NCBI RefSeq assembly: GCF_003574095.1 | Contig: NZ_QWLA01000020.1 | Coordinates: forward strand, 1-47,745 | Origin: Calidithermus roseus | GTDB lineage: Bacteria; Deinococcota; Deinococci; Deinococcales; Thermaceae | Length of the DNA: 47,745 bases | Direction of reading: 5' to 3' | Part shown: in pieces, positions 1 to 8,913 of the stretch | How the letters are laid out: each line of letters begins with the position of its first letter | Position numbering within the stretch: position 1 is the stretch's first letter | Notes under the pieces: model-generated | What the model saw: the letters and a program-made list of their open reading frames with translations, nothing else | Database searches by the model: none | Told to the model about the DNA's origin: nothing | Position numbers and translations under genes: made by a program

Positions 1-2
1 CC

Positions 3-1319
<1,317 letters not shown>

Positions 1320-1438
1320 TGGGGCCATAGGACCCAAGACGCCGTTGACTGTGCTTTTGGATGTTCAGCGTTTTGCGCCTGGCGCACTCGGGCTCACCTG
1401 CACGAGCCTCGAGAAAGCCCTGCTGAGACTGCGCTGGC

Positions 1439-1467
1439 TAGACAAAGCCTCCCTGCCTGTCTATACT
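1439..1467 (+). promoter_or_regulatory. Promoter of tRNA-Pro
   Basis: A -35 box TAGACA (1439-1444) and a -10 box TATACT (1462-1467) are separated by exactly 17 bp, and the mature tRNA begins 11 nt after the -10. The tRNA-Ser gene in this window uses the same -35 hexamer and the same spacing. Confidence 0.75.
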
Positions 1468-1478
1468 TGGATGCCGGA

Positions 1479-1555
1479 CGAGGAGTAGCGCAGCCTGGTA
1501 GCGCACCTGGTTCGGGTCCAGGGGGTCGGAGGTTCGAATCCTCTCTCCTCGACCA
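1479..1555 (+). tRNA. tRNA-Pro (anticodon CGG)
   Basis: A full 77-nt cloverleaf can be drawn by hand: acceptor stem CGAGGAG with CTCCTCG, D stem GCGC/GCGC, anticodon stem CCTGG/CCAGG around the loop TTCGGGT, a 5-nt variable region, and a T arm with loop TTCGAAT. Discriminator A and an encoded CCA follow. The anticodon is CGG, flanked 3' by G37 as expected for tRNA-Pro, so it reads CCG codons. Confidence 0.95.
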
Positions 1556-1565
1556 GACCCCGCGA

Positions 1566-1588
1566 GCCGCCGAGAGGCGGCTTTTGTC
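1566..1588 (+). terminator. Rho-independent terminator of tRNA-Pro
   Basis: A GCCGCC / GGCGGC stem with a GAGA loop is followed by TTTT and lies 10 nt after the tRNA CCA end. Confidence 0.85.
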
Positions 1589-1620
1589 TTGGGGTAGAAT
1601 GCCCTCCAGAGGTCTGAGTC

Positions 1621-1694
1621 ACCCCACGGTGAGCTTGTCCAACTGGCCATACACAGGTAGTCCTGTCTGAGGGCTTTAGCACGCACCGTGGGGT
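1621..1694 (+). promoter_or_regulatory. Candidate structured leader RNA upstream of a small secreted protein
   Basis: ACCCCACGGT (1621-1630) and ACCGTGGGGT (1685-1694) are perfect 10-bp complements. Between them lies a second perfect hairpin, ACAGG-TAGT-CCTGT (1653-1666). A -10-like TAGAAT sits at 1595-1600, so a transcript from there would carry this folded element in its 5' UTR before the Shine-Dalgarno at 1714-1718. I recognise no known riboswitch family. It could also be a remnant of a mobile repeat. Confidence 0.4.
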
Positions 1695-1727
1695 CCCGAC
1701 GAACGACAACGCTGGAGGCACTTGGTT

Positions 1728-2093
1728 ATGCGTTTTTACTCGCTTTTGCTGGTCGTTTTCGTATCGCTGGCGCTGGCCCAGGTCGAGCCGTACAAGCTCA
1801 GGGTGCAGGAGTGGAGCTGCAAGCGTGAGGGAAGAACCGTTGTAGCCGAAGGGGTCGTGCTCAACCTCACCCAGGGCACCCTGAAGGACGTTCGGGCCAA
1901 CCTTCAAGTCACCCTAGGCGCGCAGGTCGTCAGCAATTCGGCTTTCATCAGCCTTCGCTCGCTGGGAAGCGGCAAGAGCAGCGCGTTTAGGGTGGTGGTG
2001 CCCAAACCAGCCGTGGGTTCTTTTAGCTGCAAGCTCTGGTTCCGCAATCCCCAGGCTATCCAGATCCCCAGCCTGGTTCCCCAACCGCGATGA
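1728..2093 (+). CDS. Small secreted protein, FxLYD-like
   Basis: A 121-residue protein of unknown function. The start is ATG 1728, because GGAGG at 1714-1718 lies 9 nt upstream; a TTG two codons earlier would be too close to it. Residues 1-19 are a Sec signal peptide ending in ALA-Q. The mature part is a single beta-rich domain with alternating hydrophobic positions (VVAEGVVLNLTQGTLKDVRA) and two cysteines that could form a disulfide. This resembles FxLYD-type domains that carry extra-cytoplasmic beta sandwiches; that assignment is by pattern only. Its last codon overlaps the start of rsmD by 4 nt (ATGA), so the two are translationally coupled, although their roles look unrelated. Confidence 0.75.
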   Translation: MRFYSLLLVVFVSLALAQVEPYKLRVQEWSCKREGRTVVAEGVVLNLTQGTLKDVRANLQVTLGAQVVSNSAFISLRSLGSGKSSAFRVVVPKPAVGSFSCKLWFRNPQAIQIPSLVPQPR

Positions 2094-2614
2094 ACCTGCG
2101 CATCCTGGGAGGAGTGGCGCGGGGTGTGGCCCTCAAGGTGCCCGCCTCGGCCCGCCCTAGCCCGGTACGCCTGCGTAAGGCCCTGTTCGACTACCTGCGG
2201 CTGCGCTATCCACAGCGGGGGAAGTTCCTCGACTTGTATGCGGGATCGGGGGCGGTCGGCCTCGAGGCGGCCAGCGAGGGCTTCGAGGTGACGTTGGTAG
2301 AAGTCGACCGGCAGGCCCAGCAGTTTTTGCGCGAGAACGCCATGAGGGCCAGGCTCGAGGTGCACATCGAGCCCATGGCGGTCGAGCGCTACCTCGAGCT
2401 CGCCGCGCGGCGAGGGCTGCGCTTCGTGGTGGCCTTCATGGCCCCGCCCTATCCCCACGACCTGCTGCAGGACTTCCAGCGGCTGCTCGAGGCCGACATC
2501 ATCGAGCCGGGCGGCCTGCGCATCCTGCAACATCCCACCGAGCTGCACCTGCCCATAGGCGAGCGCCGGGTCTACGGCGCCAACTGCCTGACCATCGTGC
2601 GCCAGGAGCCTTGA
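2090..2614 (+). CDS. rsmD: RsmD-family rRNA guanine-N2 methyltransferase
   Basis: Family members methylate G966 of 16S rRNA with S-adenosylmethionine during 30S assembly. The 174 residues match the family length. The N-terminus MNLRILGGVARG, the RPSPVRLRKALFDYL stretch and the SAM-binding motif LDLYAGSGAVGLEA (about residues 46-59) are diagnostic, and rsmD next to coaD is a common bacterial pair. One oddity: the catalytic (D/N)PPY tetrad reads APPY (Ala118-Tyr121), so the residue that normally holds the target amino group is missing. Either this lineage has lost activity or another residue substitutes. The start overlaps the previous stop (ATGA). Confidence 0.88.
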   Translation: MNLRILGGVARGVALKVPASARPSPVRLRKALFDYLRLRYPQRGKFLDLYAGSGAVGLEAASEGFEVTLVEVDRQAQQFLRENAMRARLEVHIEPMAVERYLELAARRGLRFVVAFMAPPYPHDLLQDFQRLLEADIIEPGGLRILQHPTELHLPIGERRVYGANCLTIVRQEP

Positions 2615-2631
2615 GGGGGATTTTGGGATAG

Positions 2632-3159
<528 letters not shown>

Positions 3160-3180
3160 GCTCGAGGTCAGGACTCGGAT

Positions 3181-3186
3181 TAGGAT
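3181..3186 (+). promoter_or_regulatory. -10 box of a probable leaderless promoter (aldehyde dehydrogenase)
   Basis: TAGGAT ends 6 nt before the ATG at 3193 and no Shine-Dalgarno is present. Confidence 0.6.
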
Positions 3187-3192
3187 AGCCCT

Positions 3193-4800
3193 ATGAACAC
3201 ACTCAAGAGCAAATACGGCAACGCCCTGGAGATCGGCCACCTCATCGGCGGGGAGGAGGTGTTCGAGGGGAGGGTGCTCGAGCGGCACAACCCCTCCGAC
3301 CGCGAAGACCTCACCGCCCGCTTCCCCGAAGCTTCCAAGGAAACGGTGCGACGAGCCGTACAGGTCGCCCGCAAGGCCTTTGAGGAGTGGTCCCGCACCC
3401 CCGCGCCGGTGCGCGGGAGCGTGCTGATGAACTTCGCCAGCGTGCTGGCCCGCGAGAAGGAAACCCTCAGCCGCCTGATGGTGCGCGAGATCGGTAAGAC
3501 CCTCAAGGAAGCCCGCGGGGACGTGCAGGAGGCCATCGATACCGCGGTGTTCTTCGCTTCGGAGGGCCGGCGGCTCTACGGCCAGACCGTGCCCAGCGAG
3601 ATGGCCAACAAGGAGCTCTTCACCTTCCGCCGCCCCCTGGGGGTAGCAGGCATGATCACCGCGGGCAACTTCCCCATCGCCGTGCCCTCCTGGAAAATCA
3701 TCCCGGCGGTGCTCACCGGCAACACTGTTGTCTGGAAGCCCTCGGAAGACTCCCCGGCCCTCTCCTACGTCTTCGTCAAGCTCTTCGAGGAGGCTGGGTT
3801 GCCGCCAGGCGTGGTCAACGTGGTCTTCGGCGCAGGCAAGGACTCCGCCGGCCAGTGGCTTATCGAGCTAATGGACGAGGGGCTCTTGAACAAGTTCGCC
3901 TTCACCGGCAGCACCGCCGTGGGTCGCCAGATCGGGGAGGTGGCCGGGCGCAACCTCATCCGTCCGACCCTCGAGCTCGGCGGCAAGAACCCCCTGATCG
4001 TGCTGGCCGACGCCGACCTCGAGTTGGCGGTGGAGGGGGCCTGGTGGAGCGCTTTCGCCACCGGCGGCCAGCGCTGCACCAGCGCGGGCAACGTCATCGT
4101 CGAGGAGCCCATTTACGAGGAGTTCAAGCGGCGCTTCCTCGAGAAGACCGAGTCCACGGTGGTGGGCAACCCCCTGCTCTACGACGACCTGACCTACGGC
4201 CCCTTCATGAACGAGCGCCTCTTCCAGCGCTGGAGCGAGCACTACCAGTGGGGAGAGCAGGACGGGGCAAAGCTGCTGCTGGGCTCGGGGCGCATCACCT
4301 CGAGCAACCCCTACCCCCGCTTCAGGGGCGACCCCGACGCAGGAATCTTCGGTACCCCCACGGTCTGGGAGGCCGCGCCGGGGATGCGCCAGTTCGAGCA
4401 GGAGATCTTCGGCCCTACCATCAACTTGGTCAAGGCTAAGGACCTCGAGCAGGCCCTCGAGTACGCCAACGCCCACCCCTACGGGCTCTCCTCGGCCATC
4501 TACACCAATCACCGCCACTCGGCCTACCGCTTCAAGGTGGGGATCAAGGCCGGCATGAGCAGCATCAACAACTCCACCGTGGGGGCCGAGGCCCACCTGC
4601 CCTTCGGCGGGATTCGCGGCAGCGGCAACGGCACCCGTGAGAGTGGGGTGTGGGTGATCGAGGAATACACCTACTGGCACGCGGTCAACGAGGAGTACTC
4701 GGGCAGGCTCCAACTCGCCCAGATGGACACTGCCTACGCCCAGGCCCGCGAGGCCACCGACTGGGCCAGGCTGCTGGGGCTTCAGGAGGTCGTCCGATGA
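3193..4800 (+). CDS. NAD(P)-dependent aldehyde dehydrogenase with C-terminal extension
   Basis: Oxidises an aldehyde to the acid. The 535 residues contain the whole ALDH fold: the cofactor-binding segment MITAGNFPIAVPSWKIIPAV with WKPSED, FTGSTAVG, the general base Glu261 in LELGGKN, and the catalytic Cys295 in GGQRCTSAGN. The last 30-35 residues extend beyond a standard ALDH; similar C-terminal tails are known from Thermus ALDHs. The substrate is not evident. The putrescine-type aminotransferase 1.8 kb downstream would make an aminoaldehyde, but it is not in the same operon. The gene is probably leaderless (TAGGAT 6 nt before the ATG), and its stop overlaps the next start (ATGA). Confidence 0.92.
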   Translation: MNTLKSKYGNALEIGHLIGGEEVFEGRVLERHNPSDREDLTARFPEASKETVRRAVQVARKAFEEWSRTPAPVRGSVLMNFASVLAREKETLSRLMVREIGKTLKEARGDVQEAIDTAVFFASEGRRLYGQTVPSEMANKELFTFRRPLGVAGMITAGNFPIAVPSWKIIPAVLTGNTVVWKPSEDSPALSYVFVKLFEEAGLPPGVVNVVFGAGKDSAGQWLIELMDEGLLNKFAFTGSTAVGRQIGEVAGRNLIRPTLELGGKNPLIVLADADLELAVEGAWWSAFATGGQRCTSAGNVIVEEPIYEEFKRRFLEKTESTVVGNPLLYDDLTYGPFMNERLFQRWSEHYQWGEQDGAKLLLGSGRITSSNPYPRFRGDPDAGIFGTPTVWEAAPGMRQFEQEIFGPTINLVKAKDLEQALEYANAHPYGLSSAIYTNHRHSAYRFKVGIKAGMSSINNSTVGAEAHLPFGGIRGSGNGTRESGVWVIEEYTYWHAVNEEYSGRLQLAQMDTAYAQAREATDWARLLGLQEVVR

Positions 4801-5276
4801 GAAAGACCTTTGGATTGCTCCTGCTGGCGCTGGCCCTGGGTGCTTGTGCGCCGCAGATCGAAACCGGCAAAGGCGAGATGGTCTTCGAGGCCGTCGCCAC
4901 CGGCACCGACGCCCTGGTCAGCCGCACCGACCCCTCCTACCGCCCCGACCTTACCGCGCCCTTCGCTTCTGAGTTGGCGGTGTTCTATTCGCTGCGGGTA
5001 TCGCCTCCGGCGGGCTACAGCCCGTTCACGGTGGTGCAGCAGCCTTCTAACCCCAAGGAGGTGCGGGTCTCCTACGTAGCCCGCAAGGTGGATGCCCAGG
5101 GCAAGGTGCTGGGGACCATCGAGATGGCCTGGCTCATCCGCGAGCGCGGCCAGGGGTTGGTGAGCATCTTCCTCAACAGCCGCAGCGACGACTCTCAAGT
5201 GGACGTGGCAGCGCTGGAGGCCCAGGCGCTGAGCTACCTCACCTCCCGTTTCCGCCTGCTGGCGAGTGGACGCTAA
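4797..5276 (+). CDS. Lipoprotein of unknown function
   Basis: A 159-residue exported protein. A short basic N-terminus and a hydrophobic stretch lead to the lipobox LGAC with Cys17, so the mature protein should be anchored in a membrane. The rest is a compact mixed alpha/beta domain (SLRVSPPAGYSPFTVVQQ, then VSYVARKVDAQGKVLGTIEM) without a motif I recognise. The ATG overlaps the stop of the aldehyde dehydrogenase (ATGA), so the two are co-translated. That coupling may reflect operon economy rather than shared function. Confidence 0.8.
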   Translation: MRKTFGLLLLALALGACAPQIETGKGEMVFEAVATGTDALVSRTDPSYRPDLTAPFASELAVFYSLRVSPPAGYSPFTVVQQPSNPKEVRVSYVARKVDAQGKVLGTIEMAWLIRERGQGLVSIFLNSRSDDSQVDVAALEAQALSYLTSRFRLLASGR

Positions 5277-5289
5277 GGGTTGCCCGGCG

Positions 5290-6522
5290 ATGAGTGTCAC
5301 GCTGGCTGAGATTCGAGCGGCTCAGAAAACGCTCGAGGGCATCGTCGCTTCAACCCCGCTGCTGGCCGACGAGGCGCTTTCCAGGGAACTCGGCGTGAGG
5401 GCCTACGTCAAGGCCGAGTGCCTGCAAAAGAGCGGCTCGTTCAAGATTCGTGGGGCCTACAACAAGATCAGCCATCTCTCGAAGGAGGAGAAGGCCAGGG
5501 GCGTGATCGCACCCTCGGCAGGCAACCATGCCCAGGGTGTGGCGCTGGCGGCCCGACTGCACGGCATCCGCTCGGTGATCGTGATGCCGCAGTACGCGCC
5601 GCTGACCAAGGTCAAGGCCACCCAAGCCCTGGGGGCAGAGGTGGTGTTGCAGGGCCTCACCTTCGACGACGCCGCCGCTCACGCCCGTGAGCTAGCCCAG
5701 CGGCACGGCTACACCTGGGTCCACGCCTTCGACGACGAGCAGGTGATCGCGGGCCAGGGGACCATCGGCCTCGAGATCCTCGCGGTTTTACCCGAGGTCA
5801 GCACCCTGGTGGTGCCCATCGGCGGCGGGGGCCTCATCTCCGGTGTTGCCATCGCGGCCAAGGGCCTCAAGCCCTCGCTGCGGGTGGTGGGTGTGCAGGC
5901 GGCAGGCTGCGCTCCGGTGCGGCCCTCGCTTTTGGCTGGGCATCCCGTGGCCGTCACCGCCGCCCAGACCATCGCCGACGGCATCGCCGTCAAGCGCCCT
6001 GGCGACCTCACCTTGCCCCTGATCAAGCAGTACGTCGACGACGTGGTCGAAGTCAGCGACGACGAGATCGCCAGGGGCATCTTCCACTGCGTCCAGAACA
6101 GCAAGCTGGTGGTGGAAGGGGCGGGTGCGGCAGGCGTGGCTGCGCTGCTGGCCGGCAGGGTCCCGCTGCGGTCTGACGACGTGGTTTGCACCGTGCTGTG
6201 CGGGGGCAACATCGACGGCAATTTACTGTCGCGGGTCATCGAGCAGGTGCTGGTACGTCAGGGACGCTACATCCTGCTCAAGCTCTCGCTGGTTGACCGC
6301 CCCGGAGCCCTGGCCCGCATCGTCGAGAAGGTGGCCGAGGCCGGGGCCAACGTGGTGGATATCTTCCACCGCCGGGCGCTGTGGCTGGCCCCGTTGGGCA
6401 AGGTGGGCGTGGAACTGGTGCTCGAGGTGCGCGACGACGAGCACGGGCGCGAGGTGGTGGCGCGGCTCGAGGGCGCTGGCTATCACGTCGAGCGTGAGAA
6501 CTTGGGCCTGTGGCCCGAGTAA
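5290..6522 (+). CDS. ilvA: Threonine dehydratase (threonine ammonia-lyase) with ACT domain
   Basis: PLP enzyme that deaminates threonine to 2-oxobutyrate, the entry to isoleucine synthesis; serine is often a second substrate. The 410 residues hold the PLP lysine Lys52 in SGSFKIRGAYNK, the phosphate-binding loop GGGGLISG near residue 180, and a single C-terminal ACT-like domain from about residue 325 (ILLKLSLVDRPGALARIVEK). The short single-ACT form is also seen in catabolic TdcB-like enzymes, so the physiological role is not fixed. ATG 5290 is preferred to the GTG at 5266 because AAGGG lies about 10 nt upstream and the GTG would overlap the lipoprotein gene. Confidence 0.9.
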   Translation: MSVTLAEIRAAQKTLEGIVASTPLLADEALSRELGVRAYVKAECLQKSGSFKIRGAYNKISHLSKEEKARGVIAPSAGNHAQGVALAARLHGIRSVIVMPQYAPLTKVKATQALGAEVVLQGLTFDDAAAHARELAQRHGYTWVHAFDDEQVIAGQGTIGLEILAVLPEVSTLVVPIGGGGLISGVAIAAKGLKPSLRVVGVQAAGCAPVRPSLLAGHPVAVTAAQTIADGIAVKRPGDLTLPLIKQYVDDVVEVSDDEIARGIFHCVQNSKLVVEGAGAAGVAALLAGRVPLRSDDVVCTVLCGGNIDGNLLSRVIEQVLVRQGRYILLKLSLVDRPGALARIVEKVAEAGANVVDIFHRRALWLAPLGKVGVELVLEVRDDEHGREVVARLEGAGYHVERENLGLWPE

Positions 6523-6609
6523 TCGACGCACAGCTTGACAGCACGAATGTGGGTATAGGGGTATGGCATTGCCCCGTATGCCGCCGCCGGGCGCAGCTTG
6601 GCAGGGTGT

Positions 6610-6615
6610 TAGAAT
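6610..6615 (+). promoter_or_regulatory. -10 box of a probable leaderless promoter (aminotransferase)
   Basis: TAGAAT is followed by 7 nt and then the ATG at 6623. A perfect TTGACA at 6535-6540 is too far away to pair with it. Confidence 0.6.
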
Positions 6616-6622
6616 CGCCCTG

Positions 6623-7858
6623 ATGGAAGCTTTCAACTGGTATGAGAAGCACGTCAACCCTGGCCTGGCGGGTTTGCTCCGCTTTACCGGGCTGGACAAG
6701 GTCGAATCCCACGCCGAAGGGGTCTACGTGTGGGACACCGAGGGCAGGCGCTACCTGGACTTCTTGGGCCTCTACGGCACGCTCTCGCTGGGCCACCGCC
6801 ATCCCAGGGTGCTCGAGGCGGTCAGGGCCCAGCTCGACAGGATGCCCATGTCGGTGCGGGTCATGGTTTCCGAACCCACCGCCCGCCTGGCCCACAGGCT
6901 TGCCGAGATCACTCCGGGCGACCTCTCGATGGTCTTCTTCGGCAACTCAGGGGCCGAGGCCGTGGAGGCCGCGCTCAAGTTCGCCCGCATCCACACCAAG
7001 CGGCCCGGTTTCATCACCACCAAGAACGGCTACCACGGCAAGACCTACGGCGCGCTTTCGGTTACGCCCAAGGAGCACTATCAGCTTCCGGCGGCCCCGC
7101 TGGTGCCGGGTGTGACGGTGGTGCCCTTCGGCGACGCCAGGGCCCTCGAGGCAGCCATCGGCCCCGACACGGCGGCGGTGATCGTCGAGCCCATCCAGGG
7201 GGAGGGGGGCATCCGGGTGCCGCCTGAAGGCTATCTGCGCGAAGTGCGGCGCATCACCCGTGAAAAGGGCGTGCTGCTCATCGTTGATGAAGTTCAGACC
7301 GGCCTGGGGCGCACCGGCAAGCTGTGGGGCGTGGACTGGGAAGGGGTCGAGCCCGACATCCTCACCAGCGCCAAGGCCCTGGGCGGGGGCGTGATGCCCA
7401 TCAGCGCTACCATTGTGCGCCCCGAGATCTTCGAGGTCTACAAACACGAGCCCCTGATCCACTCCACCACCTTCGGGGGCAATCCCCTTGCGGCGGCGGC
7501 AGCCCTGGCGGCCATCGAGGTCACCCTCGAGCAAAACCTCCCAGCCCGCGCCCTCGAGATGGGTCAGTACCTCATGGCCTCCTTGAAGCAGCTCTGGGAC
7601 GCCTACCCCGAGTTCATCGAGGAAGTGCGTGGGCGCGGCCTGATGGTGGGCCTGGAGTTCACTGACGCCGACATCGGGGCGCTGGTGGTGGCCGAACTCG
7701 CCAGCCGGGGCATCCTCACTGCCTTCGGCCTCAACAACCCCAAGGTGGTGCGCCTCGAGCCCCCCCTCATCGTGGAGAAGGAGCACATCGACCAGGCCAT
7801 CGAGGCGCTGGGGGAGAGCCTGGCGGCGACCAAGGTTGCGCTCGAGGGGGTGCTGTAA
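6623..7858 (+). CDS. Class III aminotransferase, putrescine aminotransferase-like
   Basis: PLP enzyme moving an omega-amino group to a 2-oxo acid. The 411 residues resemble E. coli YgjG (putrescine:2-oxoglutarate aminotransferase) across their length, from memory: EKHVNPGLAG near the N-terminus, GNSGAEAVEAALK, DEVQTGLGRTGK, the PLP lysine Lys251 in SAKALGGGVMPISAT, and STTFGGNPLAAAAALAAIEV. It lacks the N-terminal extension of YgjG. Ornithine or 4-aminobutyrate are alternative substrates. ATG 6623 is chosen because TAGAAT lies 7 nt upstream and the alignable part starts there, whereas the ATG at 6563 would add 20 unrelated residues. Confidence 0.85.
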   Translation: MEAFNWYEKHVNPGLAGLLRFTGLDKVESHAEGVYVWDTEGRRYLDFLGLYGTLSLGHRHPRVLEAVRAQLDRMPMSVRVMVSEPTARLAHRLAEITPGDLSMVFFGNSGAEAVEAALKFARIHTKRPGFITTKNGYHGKTYGALSVTPKEHYQLPAAPLVPGVTVVPFGDARALEAAIGPDTAAVIVEPIQGEGGIRVPPEGYLREVRRITREKGVLLIVDEVQTGLGRTGKLWGVDWEGVEPDILTSAKALGGGVMPISATIVRPEIFEVYKHEPLIHSTTFGGNPLAAAAALAAIEVTLEQNLPARALEMGQYLMASLKQLWDAYPEFIEEVRGRGLMVGLEFTDADIGALVVAELASRGILTAFGLNNPKVVRLEPPLIVEKEHIDQAIEALGESLAATKVALEGVL

Positions 7859-7860
7859 TG

Positions 7861-7879
7861 GGACACCTCGAGGTGCCCT
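7861..7879. terminator. Possible hairpin between convergent genes
   Basis: The inverted repeat CACCTCGAGGTG with one mismatch and two further pairs lies just after the aminotransferase stop. It has no T tract and essentially no loop, so terminator function is doubtful. Confidence 0.25.
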
Positions 7880-7898
7880 AGAAGCAGGTGCTTTGCAC

Positions 7899-8387
7899 TT
7901 AGTAGCCGCCGGTGATCGTGTAACCGATACCCTGCGCTACGAACGCGCTCCAGCCGGTCGCGCTGCACTGCGCTGGCGCGGCTGAGCAACTAGAAGCTGT
8001 GGCTGGATACTTGTATTGCTCGCCGTAATAGCGGCGGCCCGTGCCAAATGCGTAGATTTTCCTGATGCTGCGTGGCGATACAGTTTGTGAAACTGTCCAG
8101 GTGCGGCTAGTAGAGGATTGCCAATTGATCGAGTATTTGATTTTCCCTTGGTCAAAGCCACCGCTGATTGAAGAAGTAGCCGTATGACTGACGGTGACGC
8201 TGATGGTTGCAGGTTGGTCGGTGTGGTTTCTGAGTGCTCCGACGTAGGCTTTGCAGCAATCCCTGTCAGATGAATAGCTCACTCTGGTGTCGATCTTGTA
8301 GCCAAGAATACAACATACCTGCTGTGGTGCGGGGCTATCGCTAGAAACCTCAGATAGCGCAGGAGGCTCGTTGCGTGGCTGTTCCAC
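7899..8387 (-). CDS. C-terminal half of a split exported protein (probable frameshift)
   Basis: A 162-residue frame that is cysteine-, serine- and threonine-rich with beta-strand patterning (ATISVTVSHTATSSISGGF, then TSRTWTVSQTVS), as in secreted domains, yet it has no signal peptide and no ribosome-binding site ahead of its first GTG. It overlaps the end of the upstream lipoprotein frame (8279-8758) by about 110 nt. Removing one TG from the run TGTGTG (minus strand, 8390-8385) joins the frames into one lipoprotein reading YYPVEQPRNEPP at the junction. I therefore read it as the second half of one gene. Both halves are AT-richer than the surroundings, suggesting acquisition from elsewhere. 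The function is unknown. Confidence 0.6.
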   Translation of the reverse strand: MEQPRNEPPALSEVSSDSPAPQQVCCILGYKIDTRVSYSSDRDCCKAYVGALRNHTDQPATISVTVSHTATSSISGGFDQGKIKYSINWQSSTSRTWTVSQTVSPRSIRKIYAFGTGRRYYGEQYKYPATASSCSAAPAQCSATGWSAFVAQGIGYTITGGY

Positions 8388-8758
8388 ACAGGATAGTAAA
8401 TGACGGCTCCATCAGGTTCGATATCGACGATAAAAGAACCGGTTTTGCGTACGACCTCAACGGGGTTGGTGAACGGATCTGTGTCTGGGTCTTTTGAAAT
8501 TTGATCGCCGACTTGGATGAATGTCACAGCCTTATATGGAATAGGAGCCGTCTGATTTCCGGATCCGCGAGTTAGCTTAAAAGTTCTCAGTACTTCACTC
8601 TTGAGAAAGTCGGAAACAATTATATTTCCAATTGATTTGATTTCGATTTTGCTCCAATCTATATAAATAATCCCCTGCTCCCCCGCGCCCGTAGCCCCCT
8701 TATTGCACCCAACAAATAGGCAAGCGGCTAGGACTAGAAAGGCGATACGCTTCCTCAT
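8279..8758 (-). CDS. N-terminal half of a split lipoprotein
   Basis: Starts at ATG 8758 (MRKRIAFLVL) with a type II signal peptide and lipobox FVGC. A near-consensus promoter 6 nt upstream of the ATG fixes this start over a codon nine positions earlier. About 125 residues read as a plausible exported domain up to DGAVIYYPVW; the remaining ~35 residues (NSHATSLLRYLRF and on) look like out-of-frame translation of the downstream half. Base composition is clearly lower in GC than in neighbouring genes. No domain is recognised. If the frameshift is real the gene is inactive or makes a truncated lipoprotein. Confidence 0.6.
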   Translation of the reverse strand: MRKRIAFLVLAACLFVGCNKGATGAGEQGIIYIDWSKIEIKSIGNIIVSDFLKSEVLRTFKLTRGSGNQTAPIPYKAVTFIQVGDQISKDPDTDPFTNPVEVVRKTGSFIVDIEPDGAVIYYPVWNSHATSLLRYLRFLAIAPHHSRYVVFLATRSTPE

Positions 8759-8764
8759 GGCTGG

Positions 8765-8792
8765 ATTATAAAATCGTCGCCGCAATTATCAA
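8765..8792 (-). promoter_or_regulatory. Near-consensus promoter of the split lipoprotein gene
   Basis: On the minus strand TTGATA (8792-8787) and a perfect TATAAT (8770-8765) are 16 bp apart, and the ATG follows 6 nt after the -10, which implies a leaderless mRNA. Confidence 0.75.
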
Positions 8793-8835
8793 GATCTATT
8801 TTTGTTTATGGGAAAACTGTATAAGATACAACTAA

Positions 8836-8865
8836 TTGGATGCGACTCGACAGGTATGCTAGACT
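8836..8865 (+). promoter_or_regulatory. Extended -10 promoter upstream of RNase R
   Basis: TTGGAT (8836-8841), an 18-bp spacer and TGCTAGACT, an extended -10 with TAGACT at 8860-8865. A second TGCTAGAC copy begins at 8871, giving a short direct repeat. The mRNA would have a 5' UTR of roughly 40 nt. Confidence 0.5.
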
Positions 8866-8913
8866 TACTGTGCTAGACCTACGGAGATGTAGCTACTAGT
8901 CGCTACGAAAGCC

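Noticed and set aside
4650-4796. Earlier start for the lipoprotein gene
   Set aside because: It lies inside the aldehyde dehydrogenase gene in another frame; the lipoprotein signal peptide begins at ATG 4797.
6535-6540. Perfect TTGACA upstream of the aminotransferase
   Set aside because: No -10 box occurs at 16-18 bp (TATAGG is 13 bp away), and the gene has a leaderless -10 much further down, so I do not call it a promoter.
7899-8900. AT-rich island considered as an insertion sequence or prophage remnant
   Set aside because: No transposase, integrase, terminal inverted repeats or target duplications could be seen; only the split lipoprotein gene fits.
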